Positions 58,149-64,000 of a DNA stretch of 64,000 nucleotides are shown here, piece after piece. The translations under genes and the position numbers were made by a program. Below the pieces are notes generated by a model. It did no database searches and had not been told where the DNA came from. It saw only the letters and a list, made by a program, of their open reading frames with translations. Origin of the DNA: UBA1952 sp965246765 (GTDB lineage: Bacteria; Bacteroidota; Bacteroidia; Chitinophagales; Chitinophagaceae); the NCBI GenBank assembly GCA_965246765.1, contig CBDFFJ010000005.1:620001-684000 (forward strand), in the 5' to 3' direction. Within the stretch, counting starts at the first letter, position 1. Each line of letters begins with the position of its first letter.

Positions 58149-58200
58149 TTCGGCTTCGCTCAGGGCAAGCCCAACCGTTGCCCCATAGCGAACCGAAAGC
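58149..58200. repeat. Intergenic repeat, family B copy 2
   Basis: Same TTCGGCTTCGCTCAGGGCAAGC and GCGAACCGAAAGC blocks as at 26830-26881. It fills the end of the 57908-58212 gap. The remainder of that gap has a short minus-strand frame with no recognisable product and no promoter. Confidence 0.6.
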
Positions 58201-58212
58201 CGGCAACAAAAG

Positions 58213-58950
58213 TCAGATCCTGCTGCGCCACACATTGCGCACACCGGTGCGGCCCCAATCGGAGAGGCTCTTGCGGATGAGGGCTTCAAACTGGTCGTGG
58301 TTCATGGACTTGCCCTTTTTGGCGGGCATCTTCAGGTCTTCGGCGGTGATGCTTACTACATCTACTTTGGTGGCGGTCCAGGTGGTGTAGAGGCGGGGCA
58401 CGGCCAGCTCCAGGATCATGCCCGGCAGCCCGCCCATCTCTTCCGGCCCGCCGGATACGGGGATTTCGTCGGTGTAGAAGGCGACGACATAGACGGAATC
58501 GCAGATGCGGGTGACGGCTTTGCGGCATTGGTAGCCGGCGATGGTGCGGAGCTCGGTGCCGATGCGCCATTGGAGGCGGGCGGGCGTGTCGCGGATAAGG
58601 AAGGGCTCTTCGTAGAGGTTGCGGTAGGCGATGGTGCTGCGGCGGGCGTAGTCGCGGTAGATGTCGTTGTCGGCAAATGGTGGGAGGCCCCAGGCTACTT
58701 TGGGCGCCTCTGTCTCGCGGCCGGGGCTGTAGCGGCTTTCCCCTTCGGTGAATGCGAGGTTGAAGAAGACGGAGTAGTAAGGCTTGATCTTGTCGCGGAA
58801 GCTTTCCATCCAGTTGTCGCCTTCCCAGAGCTTGTGGAGGTTGCTTTTGCGCTCGTACTCTATGCGGCCCTGCAGGGTGAATTGGGCGGGGGCGGGCGCT
58901 GCCCAAAGGCAGAGGAGGATGGCGAGGATGAGGGGATGCTTAGTCGTCAT
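58213..58950 (-). CDS. GLPGLI family protein
   Basis: A 245-residue exported protein (signal peptide about 1-22, ending PAPAQ). It has the family motif, here GGLPGMILELA, after the strands YVVAFYTDEIPVSGGPEEM. GLPGLI proteins are Bacteroidota-specific and usually sit next to a TonB-receptor-like gene, as here. The function is unknown, probably periplasmic or outer-membrane associated. Its ATG overlaps the end of the preceding receptor gene by 11 bases. Confidence 0.88.
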   Translation of the reverse strand: MTTKHPLILAILLCLWAAPAPAQFTLQGRIEYERKSNLHKLWEGDNWMESFRDKIKPYYSVFFNLAFTEGESRYSPGRETEAPKVAWGLPPFADNDIYRDYARRSTIAYRNLYEEPFLIRDTPARLQWRIGTELRTIAGYQCRKAVTRICDSVYVVAFYTDEIPVSGGPEEMGGLPGMILELAVPRLYTTWTATKVDVVSITAEDLKMPAKKGKSMNHDQFEALIRKSLSDWGRTGVRNVWRSRI

Positions 58951-61762
58951 CGTCGTCGTCGTTTTTAACTACGCCGGCGCCGCCGGAGAAGAGGTAGGTA
59001 AGGGAGAAGATGGCGTGGCGGCGGATGGTGTTGTAGCGGTCTTCGGTGATGTAGGCGGCCTGGGCGTCGCGGCGGTAGCCAATGTTCTGGTTGAGGATGT
59101 CGGAGACGGCGGCGCGGAGCTCGAGCTTGTCGCCTTTAAGAAATTTGCGGGAGAGGGAGGCGTTCCAGCGGATGACGTTGTTGTTGGCGGTAAAGACTTC
59201 TGTCTTTTCGCGGATAGCCCACCAGGCCTCGGTTTTAATTTGCAGCTTCCAGGGGAGCTCGGTGTAGGCTTCGGCACTGATTTCGGCCTGCCAGTAGGAA
59301 GAGGTGAAGGCAGAGATGGAGGCGCGGTTGTCGTAGTAGTTGATGCCGGGGTTGATGGAGATGCCGGCTACTTCCTTGTCTTTCTTGCGCCAGTCTTTGT
59401 CAATGCTGATTTCCAGGCCGTAATTGTTGTTCCGTGAGGTATTGCGCCCGCCGTTCACGAAGGTAGCAGCGCGTGCGAAGTTGAGATTGGAGGAGAAACC
59501 GATCTTCAGGTCGGGCCCTTTGAGCTTGAAATTGTAGTTGCCCCAGAAGTAGGCATTCCAGTTGCCGGATACGTTGACGTATTGGTAGGTATGGCGGCCC
59601 AGGGAGTCAAAAAACTCCGCGCGCACAATATCGTCCTGCGTCACAGAGCCGCCGCTGCCGATGTAGATGTACCTGCCGGAGATAGGCTTGAAGGAATGGT
59701 AAGAGGCGTTGAAATCATTGCGAAACTCCTGCCGCAGGTCGGGGTTGCCGATGGAGATATTGAGCGGGTCGGTATTCTGAAGCAGGGGCTGCAGCTGCTC
59801 CAGGGAAGGCTGCGAGGTGCGGCCGGAGTAGTAGAGGTTGAGGTTAGACTGCTTGGTGAAACTGTATTTAAGCGATGCAGTAGGGGCGAAGTTGTTGTAG
59901 TCGCGGCTGCGGTCGTAAAGGTGGAAGAGGCGGTCGTGCTGCTGCCAGGAGGTGCGAAAGACTTCTGCGCCCAGCGAGAAGTTATACTTCTTATAGACGA
60001 AGCGCAGGGCTGCGGCGCCGTTCTGAGTAAGCACATCGTAGCCGTAAGAGGAAGAGTATAGCGAGTCGGGCGTAGTGCTCCACTCCGCGCCGGCACGGTT
60101 GAAGGAGAGCCGCTCGGAGAGGCTGTTGGAGAGGTTAGCGCCGTAGCGCAGCGTGAGGAACGTGACTTTGGAGAGGGGCTCCGTATAGCTTAGCCGTGCG
60201 TTGAGCGAGAAGTTTTCGCCCGTGTTGGTCTTGCGCTGGTTGATGCTGTCGGCGGTGCCGCCGGCGTAATAATCGTTGCGCGACTGGAGATAGCCGGTGC
60301 CGTCGGAGGCGCGGTCGTTGAGGCGGATTTCGGCACTCGTGTTGCGGCCCTTCTTCGCAAATTTCTTGCGATAGACCAGCGCGGCGGCCACCGTCTGCGA
60401 GGAAGAAGCGCTGCTGGAAAAGCGGTTGCTACCGTTGATAAGGCCGCCCGATGCGCCCTTTGTCGTGGTGGCATACACGCCGTTGGAGGCGCGGTCTGCG
60501 ACGTTGCCGCTCAGGCTGAATTTGAGGGTGCTGCTCGTGTCTATCGTCCATTCGTAAAGGCCATCGCCGCCGTGGCGGTCGGAGGTAGCAAAGGTGCTGC
60601 GGCGCCCCTCACGCACGTACTGCGAATCGGGCAGGATGTATTGGGTGGTGGTATTGCCCTCGGCCTCAATGTTGTTTTTTGAGTAGCGGTAATTGGCGGA
60701 AAGATGCTGCGCGTCCTTTGCCCACTTGTTGGCGTAATGCAGTCCGCCCGTCCATACGGCGGGCAGGCCCTCGCCATTGTACTTGCTGTCCCATGAGGCG
60801 GACAGGTCATCAGGGTCATTGCTGCCGGAGTAGTACATAAAGCCGTTCTCCTCGTCGTACTCGCGGTTGCCGCTGCCGCTGCCGTATTTGTCCCGGTCGC
60901 TCCAGCCGAGGCCTACCGTGCCGGTATTGCTCATAATGCCGAAGGCGGCGATCTGCTGCTTGCCACGGAAGAGATTTACCATGGCCTGATTCTCAAAAAA
61001 GCCGCTGTTCTGCCCCGGCGAGAGGGAAGGGCCGCCGCCGGCAGTCGCCTTTCCGAAAAGGCCGCGCTTCTTGTCTTCCTTGAGCGTCAGGTTGATGGTC
61101 TTGGTTTTTTCGCCGTCGTCAATGCCGGTAAAGGCAGCCTGGTCGCTTTTCTTGTCATAGACCTGCACCTTGTCAACGGTAGCGGCCTGCAGGTTTTTGG
61201 TCACCACGGCGGGGTCGTCGGAGAAAAACTCCTCGCCATCCACCAGGATCTTCTGAACGGTTTCGCCTTGCGCCGTCACCTTGCCGTCTTTGTCCACCTG
61301 GAGGCCCGGCAGTTTTTTAAGCAGCTCCTCTACGGTGGCGCCGCTGCGCGTGGCGAAGGAATCGGCAGCGTATTCGGTGGTGTCTCCTTTAATAACTACT
61401 GCGGCCGCTTTCTTTTTCAACACAAACTCCTGAAGCACGTGCGTGCGGGAGATCAGACTCACCGGCGGCATGGCCAGGTCTGAGGCTACGTCAAGGCTTT
61501 CTACATAATCGGCGAAGCCGGGATAGGTGATAAGCAGGATGTACTTCCCGGTATCTGCCCGCAGCTGGTAGCCGCCAGCCGAATCACTGCGGGTAAAGGT
61601 GGTCAGCACAGAATCCTGAGCGCGGATGAGCGACACGGATGCCCGCCGCAGGGATGTATGATTAAACGTATCGCCAACAGTGCCGCTAATTGTAAGCTGC
61701 GCAGATGCCCCCGCCGCACGCAGCAAAAAAAACAGCAGGAGAAAGGCGTAGCGGCCGCGCAT
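58940..61762 (-). CDS. Outer-membrane beta-barrel receptor with carboxypeptidase-like N-terminal domain
   Basis: 940 residues: a signal peptide (about 1-21), a carboxypeptidase-regulatory-like sandwich (LTISGTVGDTFNHTSLRRAS), a plug-like region (GATVEELLKKLPGLQVD, VQKILVDGEEFFSDDPAVVTKN), and a beta-barrel from ~300. It belongs to the OMP_b-brl_3 group of TonB-dependent-receptor-like proteins. There is no clear TonB box. The barrel's final strand HAIFSLTYLF is followed by a tail ending in six aspartates. It is translated together with the GLPGLI gene. The ATG at 61762 gives a proper signal peptide. Confidence 0.85.
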   Translation of the reverse strand: MRGRYAFLLLFFLLRAAGASAQLTISGTVGDTFNHTSLRRASVSLIRAQDSVLTTFTRSDSAGGYQLRADTGKYILLITYPGFADYVESLDVASDLAMPPVSLISRTHVLQEFVLKKKAAAVVIKGDTTEYAADSFATRSGATVEELLKKLPGLQVDKDGKVTAQGETVQKILVDGEEFFSDDPAVVTKNLQAATVDKVQVYDKKSDQAAFTGIDDGEKTKTINLTLKEDKKRGLFGKATAGGGPSLSPGQNSGFFENQAMVNLFRGKQQIAAFGIMSNTGTVGLGWSDRDKYGSGSGNREYDEENGFMYYSGSNDPDDLSASWDSKYNGEGLPAVWTGGLHYANKWAKDAQHLSANYRYSKNNIEAEGNTTTQYILPDSQYVREGRRSTFATSDRHGGDGLYEWTIDTSSTLKFSLSGNVADRASNGVYATTTKGASGGLINGSNRFSSSASSSQTVAAALVYRKKFAKKGRNTSAEIRLNDRASDGTGYLQSRNDYYAGGTADSINQRKTNTGENFSLNARLSYTEPLSKVTFLTLRYGANLSNSLSERLSFNRAGAEWSTTPDSLYSSSYGYDVLTQNGAAALRFVYKKYNFSLGAEVFRTSWQQHDRLFHLYDRSRDYNNFAPTASLKYSFTKQSNLNLYYSGRTSQPSLEQLQPLLQNTDPLNISIGNPDLRQEFRNDFNASYHSFKPISGRYIYIGSGGSVTQDDIVRAEFFDSLGRHTYQYVNVSGNWNAYFWGNYNFKLKGPDLKIGFSSNLNFARAATFVNGGRNTSRNNNYGLEISIDKDWRKKDKEVAGISINPGINYYDNRASISAFTSSYWQAEISAEAYTELPWKLQIKTEAWWAIREKTEVFTANNNVIRWNASLSRKFLKGDKLELRAAVSDILNQNIGYRRDAQAAYITEDRYNTIRRHAIFSLTYLFSGGAGVVKNDDDDDD

Positions 61763-61856
61763 AGAGATGTAACGTCTGCAAAGCAATGCATATTTCCGCG
61801 CACGTTATGGGGGAAGAAAAGGGTTAAGCTGGGCCACCTGCCTTTTCTTTGCGCCC

Positions 61857-63434
61857 ATGCAATCGGCCGGCCCTTCGGATGAGTTCATGCTGCGCCGCGT
61901 AGTGCAGGTAAGTCTCGCGCTGATGGCTCTGCTGATGCTGCTGGTGTTCCGCGACTTTTCCATGAGCGGCGACGAGGCCTCACAAATTCAGATCGGGCGG
62001 AATACCTACGTTTATCTCTGCCGCACATTTGGCTTTCTTCCCGGCTCCACGCAAGGCATTAAGCTGGATAACTACAGCGGCCTCTTCGGCGTTATCACCA
62101 CCAATCTGGCGCACTGGCTGCCTTGGTGCGATGAGATTCACCTGAGGCATTTCGTGATCGCATGTACAGGACTGCTGACTATCGTGTATGCGGGTAAAAC
62201 GGCCCGTGCCCTTTGGGGAAGACCGGCGGAGCTGCTTGTTATCTGGATGCTGTTCTGCTCACCCCGCTTTTTCGGCGCGGGGATGAATAATTCTAAAGAC
62301 ATCCCTTTTGCACTCGGCATGACGGTAGTCGCGTACTTCCTGATCCTCATTGCGCAGGCCGCGCCGCGCCTGGAGCGCCGCCACTTTGCGGGGCTGTTTG
62401 CAGGGCTGTTCATTGCTATCGGCGTGCGTATTGGCGGGCTGGTGTTTGCGGGCGTTTATGTTGCCTTCACGGCCGGCCACCTCATCTGGCGGTACCGGCG
62501 GAGCAACAGAGCGTTCGCGCGGCAGATGCTGGTGTGGATGTGCGGTATGGGTCTGGCCTCTTTTCTTGCAGCCATTGCTTTTCTGCCGCGGGTGTGGGCT
62601 AATATTCCGCTGAATACGCTGAAGGCGCTGCACAATTTTTCAAATTACCACCTCGCGCTCACCATGCTATACCGGGGGCAGGATATCCCGACTGCTAATC
62701 CGCCCTGGCATTATCTGCCGGTTTGGGTGGGCATTACCGTTCCGGTAGCAGTGTTGATTCTGTTTGGCGTTGCCGTGATGCTTATCCTCAGAGGCCCGCG
62801 ATTCGCCACGGCACTGCTCCTGCTGATGGTGCTCTTCCCCTGGCTGAGCATTGTGCTGAATCATTCGCCGGTGTACGATGCGTGGCGGCAGTTCTATTTT
62901 ATCTATCCGCCGATGGTGATTCTGGCCGGTGGCGCCGCAAGCCGGCTTTGGGCAATGATAAGCCGGCCGGCCGCGCAGCTGGCGGCTGCTATTTTCTTCA
63001 TTGCCGGGCTGCTGCCACCTGTACTTTGGAGCATTCGGAACCACCCGCTGGAGAGTGTATATTTTAATGAGGCCGTCGGGGGACTGCACGGCGCGTTCGG
63101 CGCTTTTGAGACAGACTATTACGGCGAAAGCGTTGAGATTGCCTGCAGAAAGCTGCTCCGCCAGCCGGCCTTCCGGACGCGTATTGAAGACTCCGTTTAT
63201 GTAGCCAACAATGTGCCCTCCCAGGTGGTGCATTACCTGAAGGCGGCGAGTCCGCGTATTGCCGTAAAGCACCTGCTGTATGACGCACGCGATGAATGGC
63301 CCTGGGACTACGCCCTTTTTGCCACGCGTGGCATAGACAGCATTGGCCGGCGGCAAGACTGGCCTCCGTCCGGAATGATAGATTCGGTAGTGGCAGACGG
63401 TACGCTGCTTATTGCGATTGTAAAGCGCAAGTAA
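61857..63434 (+). CDS. Family 39-like membrane glycosyltransferase
   Basis: 525 residues with about ten hydrophobic helices. After the first helix comes FSMSGDEASQIQIGRN, with the acidic DE pair that GT-C/PMT enzymes use near the catalytic site. A soluble C-terminal region follows (~430-525). It probably transfers a sugar from a polyprenyl phosphate to a protein or lipid; acceptor unknown. The start ATG lies 5 bases after the one-mismatch -7 box TTTCTTTG followed by CGCCC. Confidence 0.7.
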   Translation: MQSAGPSDEFMLRRVVQVSLALMALLMLLVFRDFSMSGDEASQIQIGRNTYVYLCRTFGFLPGSTQGIKLDNYSGLFGVITTNLAHWLPWCDEIHLRHFVIACTGLLTIVYAGKTARALWGRPAELLVIWMLFCSPRFFGAGMNNSKDIPFALGMTVVAYFLILIAQAAPRLERRHFAGLFAGLFIAIGVRIGGLVFAGVYVAFTAGHLIWRYRRSNRAFARQMLVWMCGMGLASFLAAIAFLPRVWANIPLNTLKALHNFSNYHLALTMLYRGQDIPTANPPWHYLPVWVGITVPVAVLILFGVAVMLILRGPRFATALLLLMVLFPWLSIVLNHSPVYDAWRQFYFIYPPMVILAGGAASRLWAMISRPAAQLAAAIFFIAGLLPPVLWSIRNHPLESVYFNEAVGGLHGAFGAFETDYYGESVEIACRKLLRQPAFRTRIEDSVYVANNVPSQVVHYLKAASPRIAVKHLLYDARDEWPWDYALFATRGIDSIGRRQDWPPSGMIDSVVADGTLLIAIVKRK

Positions 63435-63542
63435 GCCGGAAAGCCACACTACATTCACTAAAAACAAGTCGCGAACGCGCGAAACAAAAATATCCGGCAG
63501 GAAATTCGGAACCTTGCAATAATCTCCGGCTTACGGCATCAG

Positions 63543-64000
63543 GTGTCTTTACTCTTCAACCTTTCACTGGCCTTCCGCGCAATCCGTGGCAACCTGCTGC
63601 GCTCCATCCTGACTATTCTGATTATCGGGCTGGGCATTATGGCGCTCGTGGGCATTCTTACGAGCATTGAGGTGATTAAGGCGGCACTGACCAGCAATTT
63701 TTCGCAGATGGGGGCCAATTCTTTTCAGGTAACGAGCGACATCCTGAAGCAATCGCGGAATAAGGGCGGGCGCGGCGTTCATATATCCATCACCGAGGGC
63801 AAAACCATCCGCTACGACGAGGCGAAGGCCTTTAAGGCGCGCTACGGCATGCAGGCGCAGATAGGCGTGTCTATGAGCGCCGGCGGCATTTCGGTAGTCG
63901 CTTTCGGCGATAAAAAAACAAACCCCAATATCCGTATAATGGGCGTGGACGAAGCATACTTCAATATAGCAGCCACGAAGATGGATTGGGGGCGCACCTT
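63543..64000 (+). CDS. ABC transporter permease, MacB-like (partial, right edge)
   Basis: The first 152 codons of a permease: an N-terminal amphipathic stretch (LLFNLSLAFRAIRGNLL), the first transmembrane helix (ILTILIIGLGIMALVGIL), and the start of a periplasmic MacB_PCD-like domain with SNFSQMGANSFQV. The likely role is lipoprotein, macrolide or peptide efflux; the partner ATPase should lie right of the window. The GTG start at 63543 is the first plausible one. The frame is open to the edge. Confidence 0.75.
   Translation, partial: MSLLFNLSLAFRAIRGNLLRSILTILIIGLGIMALVGILTSIEVIKAALTSNFSQMGANSFQVTSDILKQSRNKGGRGVHISITEGKTIRYDEAKAFKARYGMQAQIGVSMSAGGISVVAFGDKKTNPNIRIMGVDEAYFNIAATKMDWGRT

Noticed and set aside
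57916..58209. 97-codon minus-strand frame after the SecB-like gene
   Set aside because: It partly translates a dispersed repeat (the CPERSR-type segment), has no promoter and no recognisable product; at best a gene remnant.
1..64000. tRNA, rRNA, CRISPR arrays and classic insertion sequences
   Set aside because: Reading both strands I found no TPsiC-like or anticodon-arm patterns, no spaced direct repeats of CRISPR size and no DDE transposase. The only transposase-like gene is the RAYT. A tRNA scan would be decisive.

Overview
The window reads as chromosomal DNA of a Bacteroidota bacterium, most likely Chitinophagaceae or a close relative. It carries a type IX secretion component (PorZ) and three proteins with T9SS-type C-terminal sorting domains. 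It also has families typical of this phylum: GLPGLI, DUF5686 with a carboxypeptidase-like domain, DUF4290, DUF4197, DUF4199, BatA, GSCFA and an outer-membrane beta-barrel receptor. Start codons generally lack Shine-Dalgarno sequences. Many are instead preceded at close range by the Bacteroidota -7 promoter element TAnnTTTG. I see no rRNA, tRNA, CRISPR array or prophage.

Layout. 1-7.8 kb: lysA, a pyridoxamine-phosphate-oxidase-like protein, thyA, a secreted T9SS cargo, DUF4290, murA (Asp in place of the catalytic Cys) and purN. 7.8-15.4 kb: porZ, a frameshifted lipoprotein, recO, a small membrane protein, an M23 peptidase, a BCP peroxiredoxin, a CPBP membrane protease and a toxin-antitoxin pair whose ParE-like toxin is frameshifted. 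15.4-27.3 kb: DUF5686 protein, YkgJ-like protein, DUF2256, L,D-transpeptidase, DUF4197, a GIY-YIG protein, then a minus-strand BatA / dihydroorotase-like / DUF4199 / GT2 cluster and small proteins. 27.4-32.5 kb: GSCFA / unknown / C1 peptidase operon, tandem clpP genes and an acyl-CoA-binding protein. 32.5-41.9 kb: a UbiD decarboxylase, a carB gene broken into two separately encoded halves with a PAP2 phosphatase and a Uma2 nuclease gene between them, a REP-associated tyrosine transposase inside a 71-bp inverted repeat, and recQ. 41.9-48.9 kb: membrane protein, flavin reductase, pRiA4b-ORF3-like protein with miaA, then a GH3 glycosidase and a serine beta-lactamase-like protein as neighbours. 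48.9-56.4 kb: two T9SS cargos (one of 1250 residues with three repeats), an SDR and yidC. 56.5-57.9 kb: an A/T-rich three-gene island. 58-64 kb: GLPGLI protein, beta-barrel receptor, GT39-like glycosyltransferase and the start of an ABC transporter permease.

The most interesting region is the A/T-rich island at 56,541-57,907. It encodes a protein with possible ADP-ribosyltransferase-like features, an 82-residue protein, and a clear SecB-like chaperone whose start codon overlaps the preceding stop. This is the architecture of a toxin-antitoxin-chaperone (TAC) module, with toxin and antitoxin types I cannot match to a described TAC system. The second is the split carbamoyl-phosphate synthase large subunit, broken exactly at the linker between its two synthetase halves, with promoter-like boxes ahead of the inserted Uma2 gene and the second half. 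The third is a window-wide pattern in which the -7 box ends only 3-11 bases before the ATG at several genes, which predicts leaderless or nearly leaderless mRNAs.

Limits: all family calls come from reading the protein sequences by eye. No database search, structure prediction or composition scan was run. Frameshifts could be sequencing errors.
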